From Myxococcales bacterium (GTDB lineage: Bacteria > Myxococcota_A > Polyangia > Polyangiales > GCA-016699535): a stretch of 64,000 nucleotides of DNA. The stretch lies in the NCBI GenBank assembly GCA_020633325.1, contig JACKDX010000001.1, forward strand, positions 1,302,001 through 1,366,000, written 5' to 3'. The notes under the pieces are model-generated. The model was given only the letters and a program-made list of their open reading frames with translations. It was not told the origin of the DNA and did not search any database. The first letter of the stretch is position 1. Every line of letters begins with the position of its first letter. Positions 1-8,670 of the stretch are shown here, one piece after another. A program made the position numbers and the translations under genes.

Positions 1-497
1 GGCTCGGGATCGATGTTGAAGTCGCCGGTGTGCAGAAACAATCCAGCCGGTGTCTCGATTGCTAGTGCCGTGGCATCCGCGATCGAATGCGTGACACGCA
101 GGTGCGTAACTCGGAAAGGGCCGAGTGTGTATGGCTCACCGAGCGCTGTTGTGATGATGGAAGGACTTGCCGGCAACGTGTGCTCCGCGAGCCTGCGCTC
201 GATCAAACGGGCTGCATACGGCGGGGCGTGAATCGGCACATTGGCGCGCGCAAGAAAGTAAGGAATCGCTCCGATGTGATCCTCGTGGCCATGTGTGATG
301 ACAAGTCCGCACACTTTCCGCTCGTCGCTGTGTAGAAATTGAAAATCGGGATGCAGCACATCAATGCCATTATCCCGATCTGGGAACGTGATTCCGCAGT
401 CTATGACCATGGTTTTTCCCTCGGACTCGAGGGCGAGGCAGTTCATGCCGATTTCGCCCAGCCCCCCCAGCGGGACAATGCGTACGGAAGCTGACAT
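1..497 (-). CDS. rnj: Ribonuclease J family protein (partial, N-terminal part)
   Basis: About 165 N-terminal residues are present; the gene runs off the left edge. Translation from the ATG at 497 begins MSASVRIVPLGGLGEIGMNC, the usual opening of RNase J, and contains the metallo-beta-lactamase zinc motif THGHEDHIGA. RNase J enzymes are cytoplasmic beta-CASP ribonucleases with 5'-exo and endonuclease activity in mRNA turnover and rRNA maturation. The PLGGLGEIGMN opening is what separates it from other metallo-hydrolases. The gene is divergent from the outer-membrane protein gene that starts 77 bases away. The beta-CASP domain and C-terminus are outside the window. Confidence 0.9.
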   Translation of the reverse strand, partial: MSASVRIVPLGGLGEIGMNCLALESEGKTMVIDCGITFPDRDNGIDVLHPDFQFLHSDERKVCGLVITHGHEDHIGAIPYFLARANVPIHAPPYAARLIERRLAEHTLPASPSIITTALGEPYTLGPFRVTHLRVTHSIADATALAIETPAGLFLHTGDFNIDPE

Positions 498-535
498 TGG
501 GGGCTGCTAGGCCGAAAGGGAAGGGGAGTCAAGCG

Positions 536-565
536 TTGACCCTGGGATTGCCGGCATGCTAATCG
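536..565 (+). promoter_or_regulatory. Possible sigma70-like promoter for the TIGR04551-like gene
   Basis: TTGACC at 536-541 is a good -35 box and TAATCG at 560-565, 18 bases later, is a poor -10 box. It lies in the 77-base divergent spacer. If used, transcription would start almost at the ATG at 575, giving a very short leader. Weak candidate based only on motif matching. Confidence 0.2.
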
Positions 566-574
566 AGCCCCACG

Positions 575-2578
575 ATGCGAGCTCAGTGGATAGTTGGTGC
601 GCGGTTGTTGCTAGTCGTGGCGATATTCTCGCCATCGATTGCCTGGGGGCAGCCGAAGAACACCGAAGAAGCCCCCGCGGACGCTGCATCCCCCGCTGGC
701 ATAGATGAGCCCCGGGAGCCCATGGAAACTGAACCTTCGCAAGAGGAGCCAACTCGGGAATTACGCGCCCCGACCCTGGCGATGCCGGATGTAGGGCAAG
801 AAGAGGGAGACGCCGAGCCTGACTCCGATCAGACGCTCGATGCAAGTGGGGAGTCACTGAGCCCCGGGGATGCGGTCGATCGACTCACTCGGGGAGGCCC
901 GATGAGTTCCGATAGCGATCCCATACAGGAGCAATTGTGGACCCACCCCCAGCCGATCTTTACGCTGCATGGTTACTTTCGAACTCGCGGTGAGCATTTT
1001 GATGGGTTTTGGTTGGGACGATCTCCGGTGCCTGGCAGCCTGAACGGAGATCCGCCTTTTGACCGCTTCCGACCTATCGAGAGCCGGCAGGACGCCAACG
1101 TGCAGGGTGGCTGTGGCTCCGGGTCTGGGGGCTCAGCCCAGTGTGATTCGGGGGCATTATCGTTTGCCAACATGCGACTGCGGCTGAAGCCGGAGTTCAA
1201 TCTGAGCGAGGATGTCCGGGTCAAGGCATGGATCGACGTGCTTGACAACGTTGTCTTGGGCTCCACCCCACATGGATTTGCTGGAAGCCCTTCGAACGGT
1301 GCCGTCGGCACCGGCGCACCCTATACTGACCTTCAGGCGACCTCAAACACGCAACTCCCGCCACAAGATGGGCGAAATTCGTTGCAAGATAGCATCGTCG
1401 CGCGTCGTGTGTGGGCGGAGGTACGTAACCGCGCTCTCGGTGAGCTCAGATTTGGGCGCATGGGGTTTCATTGGGGACTTGGTTTGGTTAATAACGGCGG
1501 AGAAGGGCTGGACGCCGACTATTCTACGGATGTCGACCGCGTCATGGGAATGACCAAGCTTGCCGGGTTTTATCTCATGGCCGCTTACGATTTTGCTGCA
1601 GAGGGGTATATCAATCAAACCCAGTATGGTGATCTCAGAGGACTTCCGTTCGATGCCGGCCAAGAGGACGACGTAGACCAGGTTGTCTTCGGCGTCGCAC
1701 GCCGCATGGAAGAATCCGAGCAGAAAGAAGCCCTGGCGCGCGGAGATTTCGTATTGAACGCAGGTGTATTGTTCACGTATCGCCAGCAGTTCCTTTCATC
1801 AGAGGCGAGTCGCGACGCGCTGACGGACGCAGAACCATTGACCGCGCCAACCCTGGTTCGCCGTAACTGGGAGAGCTTTAATCCGGATGTTTGGGTGCAG
1901 TTTCTTTACGACAAGTTGCGTCTAGAATTGGAGGCGTCGCTGGTGTTGGGCTCGGTCGAAAACACCCGTAGCGATAGCTTTGCCAAGGAGAACTACAAGC
2001 TTCTCGAACTTGGGTTCGCATTCGAGTCGGAATATCGGCTGCTTGACGACAAACTGGGTTTGTTTTTCAATGCGGGTTTCGCGAGTGGTGACTCCGACGT
2101 AGAGGGTCTGGCGCTGACTTCTGGAACCTCAGCGCAGCAAGGAACTCCAGAGGGTACGGACAAGACAGTTTCGACGTTCCGCTTTCATCCCAACTATCGC
2201 ATCGACCTGATATTGTGGCGCAACATCATGCAACAAGTGGCAGGCGCCTACTATTTTAAGCCGGGCATCGGCTATGACTTTATCCGGGATACCTTCGGTC
2301 AATTGCTTGGCGCGCGCATTGATCTGATTTGGTCGCGTGCCTCCTCGCCTGTGCAAACGTGGGGGAATGACCCTGATTTAGGTGTCGAACTCAATGCGTC
2401 AGTCTATTATCGAAGCGAGGACGGCCCTGAAGTGCTCGATGGGTTTTACGCCATGGCTCAGTACGCGTTGCTATTCCCCATGGGTGGATTGGGCTATCTG
2501 CCGGGGCAGTTTCCTTCGGGGGCACCGGGACTCGATAATGCGTTTGCATTGCGGCTTTTGTTGGGCGTCGTTTTTTAG
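575..2578 (+). CDS. Probable outer-membrane beta-barrel protein, TIGR04551-like
   Basis: 667 aa. The first 25 residues form a signal peptide (hydrophobic core LLLVVAIFS, then AWGQ). Residues about 25-110 are acidic and proline-rich (low complexity). After about residue 125 the chain has alternating aromatic and polar strands typical of an outer-membrane barrel, starting FTLHGYFRTRGEHFDG and ending with the hydrophobic LRLLLGVVF. The overall pattern resembles the myxobacterial family TIGR04551, whose function is unknown. A loop near residues 170-190 is glycine- and cysteine-rich (GGCGSGSGGSAQC), which suggests a disulfide. The family call is from recalled pattern only; a barrel location is better supported than any function. 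Confidence 0.6.
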   Translation: MRAQWIVGARLLLVVAIFSPSIAWGQPKNTEEAPADAASPAGIDEPREPMETEPSQEEPTRELRAPTLAMPDVGQEEGDAEPDSDQTLDASGESLSPGDAVDRLTRGGPMSSDSDPIQEQLWTHPQPIFTLHGYFRTRGEHFDGFWLGRSPVPGSLNGDPPFDRFRPIESRQDANVQGGCGSGSGGSAQCDSGALSFANMRLRLKPEFNLSEDVRVKAWIDVLDNVVLGSTPHGFAGSPSNGAVGTGAPYTDLQATSNTQLPPQDGRNSLQDSIVARRVWAEVRNRALGELRFGRMGFHWGLGLVNNGGEGLDADYSTDVDRVMGMTKLAGFYLMAAYDFAAEGYINQTQYGDLRGLPFDAGQEDDVDQVVFGVARRMEESEQKEALARGDFVLNAGVLFTYRQQFLSSEASRDALTDAEPLTAPTLVRRNWESFNPDVWVQFLYDKLRLELEASLVLGSVENTRSDSFAKENYKLLELGFAFESEYRLLDDKLGLFFNAGFASGDSDVEGLALTSGTSAQQGTPEGTDKTVSTFRFHPNYRIDLILWRNIMQQVAGAYYFKPGIGYDFIRDTFGQLLGARIDLIWSRASSPVQTWGNDPDLGVELNASVYYRSEDGPEVLDGFYAMAQYALLFPMGGLGYLPGQFPSGAPGLDNAFALRLLLGVVF

Positions 2579-2624
2579 TGAGAGCTCTTGCTGCGAGTGC
2601 ATTGTTTAGCGGTTCTTGTCGCCC

Positions 2625-4001
2625 ATGAGCGCTAAGGGCACCAAGACAATGTTTATCTGTCGCGAGTGCGGCGCATCCTCGCCCAAGTGGCTGGGTCGCT
2701 GTCCAGGATGCGGAGAGTGGAGCAGCTTGGTCGAGCAGAGCCCCTCTAAGACGGCAAGTCCCCGTGGGCGTGACAAGCCATCTATCGCCCACCGACAGAA
2801 GCTGGGAGAAGTGCAAGCCGATATGCTGCCGCGATTGCACAGCGGCATGGCGGAACTGGATCGGGTGCTGGGCGGTGGACTTGTCCGAGGAAGTGTTGTC
2901 CTCGTAGGAGGAGAGCCGGGTATTGGCAAGTCGACCTTATTTTTACAAGCGCTCGCAGGATATAGCGCGAGCGGTTTGGCCACGCTTTACGTAACGGGAG
3001 AAGAGTCGGCCGCACAAATCGCGCTAAGGGGGCGCCGACTTTTAAACGATGCGGCTCACGAGGTGGAGGTATTGGCGACGACGGTACTCGAGGACCTCGA
3101 CGTTGCGATGCGCGAGCGACTGCCGGACATATTGGTCGTTGACTCAGTACAGACCCTGGGAAGCATTGCATTGGATACGTCGGCAGGCAGCGTGTCTCAA
3201 CTGCGCGAGGTAACAGCGCGTGTGGTCGAGATGGCTAAGACCCTGGGACTTTCCGTGTATCTGATTGGACATGTGACGAAGGATGGGGCTTTGGCCGGGC
3301 CCAAGCTACTGGAACACCTCGTTGACACGGTATTGAACTTCGAAGGCCATCGCAGCCACAACTATCGAATGGTCCGCGTGCAAAAGAACCGTTTCGGCGC
3401 GGCGGGCGAACTTGCTGTGTATGAGATGAGTGCTCAGGGTCTCGCCGAGGTTGCAGATCCCAGTGCGATGTTTCTAGCGGAAAGATCCACAGACTCCGTG
3501 GGCGCGGCCATTGTCCCCACAGCAGAAGGTTCACGCGCTATGCTCATGGAAGTTCAAGCCTTGCTCGCGCCAGCGGCCTACGGGGCGGTAAGGCGCATTG
3601 CCAACGGTTTAGACGCCAATCGTCTCGCAATATTGTTGGCGGTCCTCGATCGTAAGGCTGGTGTGCAAGCCCTCGATCAAGACGTTTTCGCGAGCGTAGT
3701 CGGTGGGGCGCGCATCGAAGAAACGGCGTTGGATTTGGCATTGTGTGCCGCTTTGGTTTCAAGTTTGCGGAATCGGCCGATCTCACAAGACGTCATTATC
3801 TTTGGCGAGCTTGGCCTTACTGGTGAAGTGCGGGGTGTCCCACGTGCATCTCAGCGGCTTACGGCCGCGCGACAGCTGGGCTTTTCTCGCGCCGTCATAC
3901 CGAAGAGCACCGTCGAGTCCCTGGGTAAAGAGGCCCCGGAAGGTATGGAGCTTATCGGAGTGAATACGCTCAGTGATGCGCTCGACGTATTATTCACATA
4001 A
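2625..4001 (+). CDS. radA: DNA repair protein RadA (Sms)
   Basis: 458 aa from the ATG at 2625; an in-frame TTG lies 9 bases upstream. RadA is a RecA-like, DnaB-related helicase that processes recombination intermediates. Visible in order: an N-terminal C4 zinc finger (CRECG...CPGCGEW), Walker A GGEPGIGKST near residue 95, Walker B ILVVDSVQT, the RadA-specific KNRFG motif (QKNRFGAAGE), and a C-terminal Lon-protease-like domain. Length matches the family (about 455). It is convergent with gmk, the stop codons being 15 bases apart, with no obvious terminator hairpin between them. Confidence 0.96.
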   Translation: MSAKGTKTMFICRECGASSPKWLGRCPGCGEWSSLVEQSPSKTASPRGRDKPSIAHRQKLGEVQADMLPRLHSGMAELDRVLGGGLVRGSVVLVGGEPGIGKSTLFLQALAGYSASGLATLYVTGEESAAQIALRGRRLLNDAAHEVEVLATTVLEDLDVAMRERLPDILVVDSVQTLGSIALDTSAGSVSQLREVTARVVEMAKTLGLSVYLIGHVTKDGALAGPKLLEHLVDTVLNFEGHRSHNYRMVRVQKNRFGAAGELAVYEMSAQGLAEVADPSAMFLAERSTDSVGAAIVPTAEGSRAMLMEVQALLAPAAYGAVRRIANGLDANRLAILLAVLDRKAGVQALDQDVFASVVGGARIEETALDLALCAALVSSLRNRPISQDVIIFGELGLTGEVRGVPRASQRLTAARQLGFSRAVIPKSTVESLGKEAPEGMELIGVNTLSDALDVLFT

Positions 4002-4016
4002 ACTCGCCGCAGCGCG

Positions 4017-4658
4017 CTAGGAGCTTTCCTTTGCGCGTGCTTCGCGCAGAAGCTTTTCGGCGACGCTTGCCATGCGCGAGCGGCGTGAAAACTCCGCGAA
4101 TACAATACTGCGAAGACGGGCCTGGGCCTGCTCCAGGTCGTCGTTGACGATCAAATAGTCAAACAGGCCGTAATGCTCAATCTCGCGTTGAGCGGCAGAG
4201 ACGCGCCGCTCAATAGCCAGAGGCGCGTCCGCGGCACGGCCGAGCAAGCGACGATGGAGCTCTTGCATATTAGGCGGCAGAATAAATACGGTGACCACCT
4301 GGGAAAGCTTTGCCTTGATTTGGCGTGCGCCCTGATAATCTATGTCAAACACGATGCCGTGTTTACCCTGCGCGCGAGCCCGATCCAACTCCGCGAGCCC
4401 GGTTCCATAGAGCTTATCGTGCACCTTCGCCCATTCGAGAAATGCATCAGAATCAATCAGGGCCTCAAATTCGGGTCGCGACACGAAGTGGTAGTCTCGC
4501 CCGTCCGCTTCGGCATGCCTCATTGCTCGAGTGGTGTGAGAGACGGAAAACATCAGCTCAGGAAATGTACGCAACAGTTCTCGGGTGAGGGTGGTTTTGC
4601 CCGCGCCCGAGGGTGACGAGATGATTAGCAATAAAAGGTCTTCGAAAGCTGGTGTCAT
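4017..4658 (-). CDS. gmk: Guanylate kinase
   Basis: 213 aa, the normal size. It phosphorylates GMP to GDP with ATP. The P-loop SSPSGAGKTTL lies near residue 14, followed by the GMP-binding segment SVSHTTRAMR and DYHFVSRPEFEALI, then the family motif VFDIDYQGARQIK. It is the last gene of the long minus-strand run that starts at prfB. There are 51 bases between the preceding epimerase stop and this start. Confidence 0.96.
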   Translation of the reverse strand: MTPAFEDLLLLIISSPSGAGKTTLTRELLRTFPELMFSVSHTTRAMRHAEADGRDYHFVSRPEFEALIDSDAFLEWAKVHDKLYGTGLAELDRARAQGKHGIVFDIDYQGARQIKAKLSQVVTVFILPPNMQELHRRLLGRAADAPLAIERRVSAAQREIEHYGLFDYLIVNDDLEQAQARLRSIVFAEFSRRSRMASVAEKLLREARAKESS

Positions 4659-4709
4659 AAACCGATGTGTATCTGCTCTCTCTTGCGATCGACAAGTCCT
4701 TATGATGAT

Positions 4710-5654
4710 CTATGCCAAGCTTTGCACCTGGCGCAAGTACGCCACGGTTTGAGCGAGGCCCTCCGTCAAGCTTACGCGAGGCGCATAGTCCATTAGAGTC
4801 CGCGCCAGAGAGATGTCGGCCACTGAGTGCCTGAGATCCCCCAAGACAGCCGGTCCGAAGATGGGAGCGAGACGGGTATTCCCAATAACACCCAGCATAT
4901 CGAGAAGCTGGTTGAGCGATGTACGCGTGCCCGTGCCGATATTGATCACGCGTCCGACGGCATCTCGGCTCTCTAAGGCGCGCAAATTGGCATCCACGAC
5001 GTTGTCGACGCAGCAAAAGTCCCGGGTTTGCTCGCCGTCACCGTTCACGGTGGGTGGCGTTCCTTTTAACATGCAATCGATAAACGTAGGAATAACTGCT
5101 GCGTATTGGCTCTTGGGGTTTTGGCGCGGGCCGAAGACATTGAAGTATCTCAGCACGACTGGTTCCATGTGGTAGAGGCGATGGAACATTTGCATATACA
5201 ACTCACCGCAGGCTTTGCTTGCCGCATATCCCGATAGCACTTCTATCCTCGCCGACTCGACCTTGGGTTGCGAGGGGTCCTCCCCATACACGGCTGCAGA
5301 TGAAGCGAATACGATCCTGCGAATTTGGGCGTGCCTCGCTCTATCGAGAAGTCTAACGGTGCCGTGCACATTGACTGCATCGCACCCGACGGGATCATTG
5401 ACGGAGCGCACCACGGATACCACCGCCGCCAAATGAATAATGCGGTCGACGGATCGCAGGGAACGTTGGATGTCATCGTCCGAGCAAACCGTCCCTTTTA
5501 CAAACTCGAGATCGCCGGCAAGCGCAGTGAGGTTGGATTCTGCGCCGGTCGAGAGGTCGTCGAGAACGGTGACGGCTTGCCCTCGCTTGAGCAGCGCACG
5601 GACCGTGTGGGCGCCGATGAATCCCGCCCCCCCCGTCACAAGCACCCGCGCCAT
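4710..5654 (-). CDS. NAD-dependent sugar-nucleotide epimerase (UDP-glucose 4-epimerase-like)
   Basis: 314 aa, extended SDR fold. The NAD-binding glycine motif VTGGAGFIGAHT is at the N-terminus, the acidic residue binding adenosine ribose follows in VLDDLSTGAE, and the catalytic pair is YAASK with an upstream SSAAVYGE serine motif. The substrate end has VLRYFNVFGPRQ, typical of UDP-hexose epimerases and dehydratases. It starts 9 bases after the DUF507 stop, so it is probably co-transcribed. The exact sugar substrate (glucose, N-acetylglucosamine or a uronate) cannot be told from sequence. Confidence 0.85.
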   Translation of the reverse strand: MARVLVTGGAGFIGAHTVRALLKRGQAVTVLDDLSTGAESNLTALAGDLEFVKGTVCSDDDIQRSLRSVDRIIHLAAVVSVVRSVNDPVGCDAVNVHGTVRLLDRARHAQIRRIVFASSAAVYGEDPSQPKVESARIEVLSGYAASKACGELYMQMFHRLYHMEPVVLRYFNVFGPRQNPKSQYAAVIPTFIDCMLKGTPPTVNGDGEQTRDFCCVDNVVDANLRALESRDAVGRVINIGTGTRTSLNQLLDMLGVIGNTRLAPIFGPAVLGDLRHSVADISLARTLMDYAPRVSLTEGLAQTVAYLRQVQSLA

Positions 5655-5663
5655 AATTGCCGA

Positions 5664-6176
5664 CTAAATCAAGCCACGCTTGCGCTTGATTTGCTCCATG
5701 ACCTTTTGGTATTCGACCTCGAATGATGCGGTGCCTTCTTCGAGATTTTTGATTTTATCACGCACTTCCTTTTCAACGTCGGCGTCTACGTCCATGTGTT
5801 TGCGTAGGATGGGCGTGATGGCCTCGCGGAGCTCAACATCGGTAGCAAACACTTCTGCCACATTATTACTGTAAAACAGCATCTCTAGGATTTGTTGCAC
5901 AAGATAAGGCAATACTTCGTCAGAGGGCGGCAGATGTTTCTCTTTGGCCAGCTGGCTCTTGACCTTTCCTAGCGCCCCGTACCCCATGCCGCCAGCATCC
6001 ATTCGGTTTTTTGCCTCCTCTATGATGCTGCGATCCATGCGCAGGTACTCTTTCATCACTGACTCGAAATCGATCAAGACCTCATCTCGATTTTCAATCT
6101 CGATGGCGTGGGCATGGGTCAATGCCTCCAATAGATCCGCCGCAATTGCCGAAATTTTCCCGGAATAGAGTTTCAT
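5664..6176 (-). CDS. DUF507 family protein
   Basis: 170 aa, cytoplasmic, highly charged and probably alpha-helical. It opens MKLYSGKISAIAADLLEAL and ends EQIKRKRGLI, matching the DUF507 family of delta-proteobacteria and Aquificae, which is usually found as one or two roughly 90-residue units. Two units may be present (about 1-85 and 86-170), as DEVLPYLVQQILEML echoes the start of the domain. No function is established. It sits between malic enzyme and the epimerase with short gaps (21 and 9 bases). Confidence 0.85.
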   Translation of the reverse strand: MKLYSGKISAIAADLLEALTHAHAIEIENRDEVLIDFESVMKEYLRMDRSIIEEAKNRMDAGGMGYGALGKVKSQLAKEKHLPPSDEVLPYLVQQILEMLFYSNNVAEVFATDVELREAITPILRKHMDVDADVEKEVRDKIKNLEEGTASFEVEYQKVMEQIKRKRGLI

Positions 6177-6197
6177 GATTCTTGCCTATCTTTAGCG

Positions 6198-7907
6198 TTA
6201 CTCGAGCTTGACCTTTGGGTAGCTGGGCACCCACATGGTACTTTGAATGCCGTCTCGCAGCGCAGCTTCCTCAGCCGGCGGCGCGACCCCTTCTTCGACG
6301 GCTGCCTTGGCGACCGCCAGGCCGATTTCAGCAGATATCGTGTTTAGCTCTCTGAGGGGCGGAAATAGCAAGCCCTGCTTCAGATGGGCGGGTTTAACAA
6401 AGCCAGCCAGCGCCAAAGCTGCTGCTTTGAGCATGCCATCGGTGATCATGCGGGCTTCGGCAACGATGGCACCCAAGCCAACGCCGGGGAACACATAGAC
6501 ATTGTTGCCCTGCGAAATTTGCAGCGTTTTTCCGGCATGAGTGACGGCTCCAAACGGGCTTCCGGTAGCAATGAGTGCCTTGCCATCGGTCCACCGGATC
6601 AGATCAGCGGGTGCTCCTTCAGACATGGCGTTTGGATTGGAGAAGGGGAATATCGCTGGCCGCTCGACGTGGGCGAGCATCGCGCGTACCACGCTTTCGC
6701 TAAACGTATTGGGTTGACCGGATGTGCCGATGAGCACGGTAGGTTTGAGCGCGTTGATGCAGGTAAGCAGATCATTTGGCTTTTGGAGTGACAGGCCTCT
6801 GGCTTCCACCAGGGCTTTAGGCCAGGCAAACGATTCTTTGTACGCGTCATCGATGCTGCGTCCGTCGTGGAGAAGGCCTCCGCTGTCCGTGACGCCGATG
6901 GCTTCCGTTAATGCATCACCAGTCACGCCTTCAGAGGCGAGTGCCTCCCTGAGTTGTCGTGCGATACCGATGCCTGCCGCTCCACCACCGACGATGAGCA
7001 CCCGTTGTTGTCTAAAGGGCGTCTGAGAGATCCTCCCGGCAGCCATGACACCCGCCAGGGCAACACCGGCTGTGCCCTGGATGTCGTCATTAAAAGAGCA
7101 GAGGCGCTCCCTGTAACGGTCGAGCAATGTAAATGCGTTGGATTTCCGAAAATCTTCCCACTGTAGAACCACTTTAGGAAACGTGGCTTTGATGGTGGTG
7201 ACGGCTTCTTCGATGAGCGAATCGTATTCGGCGCCTTTCAGCCGAGGTTGTCGAACGCCCATATAAAAAGGATTGCGCAAAAGCTCTTCGTTATCCGTAC
7301 CTACATCCACACTGATGGGAAGAGTGTGTGCTGGGTGGATACCGGCACCCACGGTGTACAGCGCGAGCTTGCCCACAGGAATTCCCATGCCGCCCGCTCC
7401 AAGGTCCCCGAGCCCGAGAATGCTCTGGTTGTCAGTGATCACAATCAAGCGCACGTCGGCCCAAGGTGCGTTCTTGAGCACCTGTGCCATATGGCCTCGA
7501 TGCTCGGGTGTGATCCAGATGCCGCGCCCGCGGCGGAATATGTGGCTAAACTGCTGACAGGCCTGGCCCACCGTGGGCGTGTACACGACGGGCATGAATT
7601 CCTCTAGGTGCTCGTACACAAGGCGATAGAAGAGGACTGCATTGCGTGCTTCCAGCTCTTGCAGGGCCACAAAGCGCTCCAGAGGATCTTGGTGTCGGCA
7701 AATATACCCGTAGGCTCGCTCGGTTTGCTCCTTTAGCGTGGTGACACGGTGGGGCAATAGCCCTACGAGACCGAGCGATTCTCGTTCTTGGTTGGTGAAT
7801 GCGCTACCCCGATTATACAAGTTGTGTGAAAGGACCGCACGGCCCCGGTGGGGGATGGTGAGCCATTCAGTGCCGTCGGCATCGGAGTGAAGGGGGAAAG
7901 CGTCCAT
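6198..7907 (-). CDS. maeA: NAD-dependent malic enzyme
   Basis: 569 aa, the length of the large NAD-type malic enzymes. It converts malate to pyruvate and CO2 with reduction of NAD(P). Visible: the malic N-terminal domain with FMPVVYTPTVGQACQ, the Tyr and Lys region GGMGIPVGKLALY, metal ligands in FNDDIQGTAGV, and the dinucleotide site LIVGGGAAGIGIA. The C-terminus has IFPFSNPNAMSE and ATGSPFGAV, hallmark motifs of the SfcA/MaeA class. It is transcribed with DUF507 and lies 73 bases downstream of the mlaC-like gene. Confidence 0.95.
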   Translation of the reverse strand: MDAFPLHSDADGTEWLTIPHRGRAVLSHNLYNRGSAFTNQERESLGLVGLLPHRVTTLKEQTERAYGYICRHQDPLERFVALQELEARNAVLFYRLVYEHLEEFMPVVYTPTVGQACQQFSHIFRRGRGIWITPEHRGHMAQVLKNAPWADVRLIVITDNQSILGLGDLGAGGMGIPVGKLALYTVGAGIHPAHTLPISVDVGTDNEELLRNPFYMGVRQPRLKGAEYDSLIEEAVTTIKATFPKVVLQWEDFRKSNAFTLLDRYRERLCSFNDDIQGTAGVALAGVMAAGRISQTPFRQQRVLIVGGGAAGIGIARQLREALASEGVTGDALTEAIGVTDSGGLLHDGRSIDDAYKESFAWPKALVEARGLSLQKPNDLLTCINALKPTVLIGTSGQPNTFSESVVRAMLAHVERPAIFPFSNPNAMSEGAPADLIRWTDGKALIATGSPFGAVTHAGKTLQISQGNNVYVFPGVGLGAIVAEARMITDGMLKAAALALAGFVKPAHLKQGLLFPPLRELNTISAEIGLAVAKAAVEEGVAPPAEEAALRDGIQSTMWVPSYPKVKLE

Positions 7908-7980
7908 GGGTCAATCGCGCAAGGGAGCCCGGAAATCTGGCACATTTCCGCCCCTTGGGGCAAGAGGCAAACGCGAGGCT

Positions 7981-8595
7981 CTAAATGGTTGCGTTGTTTT
8001 CCAAGCGGTCGTGCATGCGGCGAATGAGCTCGTTCCATCCGTGTTTACGAATGATTCGTCCAAACTGGCTGCGGTAGTTCCGTACTAAGCTGACCCCATC
8101 GGTGGTGATGTCGTAAATCTTCCAGCCACTGTCGACTGGCCGCATGGTGTATTCAATGGTTACCGCTGGGGCCCGAGCCTTTGCTTTGGACTTGGCTGTC
8201 GTTCGGACCACGACCCCGTCCGATTCCTTTCGCGCATCTTGGTATCGGATGCGGTACTCCAACGTGTCTGTGAGGCTGCGCTCGTAGTTGCGCCGCACGA
8301 GCTTGCGCAGAAGCTCGACAAATTCCTTACGCTCTTTCGGTTTGCGGTCATCCCAAAAGCCTTCGAGCGATCTTCGAGAAAGCTCATCATAATCGAGGAG
8401 TTCATTAAGTGCTTCATTAAGCTCGGTCGATTCCTGGTTACTCTGCGTCTTTCCCTTGGAAGTTTTGAGGATTTTTTCGACGCGGGCTTGTTTCGCCTTA
8501 AGAAACTCGAGTGCATCTTGCTTTTGGCCCAAAGCTGGAAGAGCCGTCATACCTATCACAACGCTCAACACCCATGCACTGATAATTCGAGCCAT
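7981..8595 (-). CDS. MlaC-like phospholipid-binding ABC transport protein (toluene tolerance Ttg2D family)
   Basis: 204 aa with a signal peptide (MARIISAWVLSVVIGMTALPALGQ). A good ribosome-binding site (GAAGGAGA) precedes the ATG at 8595. Family features are the middle segment YDELSRRSLEGFWDDRKPKE and the C-terminal W-x-I-Y-D-I-T stretch (GWKIYDITTDGVSLV) followed by YRSQF. MlaC carries phospholipids between the outer-membrane MlaA complex and the inner-membrane MlaFEDB transporter. No mla partner genes are next to it; it ends the envelope cluster bamA-skp-tolC. Confidence 0.88.
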   Translation of the reverse strand: MARIISAWVLSVVIGMTALPALGQKQDALEFLKAKQARVEKILKTSKGKTQSNQESTELNEALNELLDYDELSRRSLEGFWDDRKPKERKEFVELLRKLVRRNYERSLTDTLEYRIRYQDARKESDGVVVRTTAKSKAKARAPAVTIEYTMRPVDSGWKIYDITTDGVSLVRNYRSQFGRIIRKHGWNELIRRMHDRLENNATI

Positions 8596-8670
8596 ATTCT
8601 CTCCTTCTTCAGCTCGGGTAGCCCCGGCCTATGGCGGCTAAGCATAATTCAGACGCCTAGGTACGCAAGA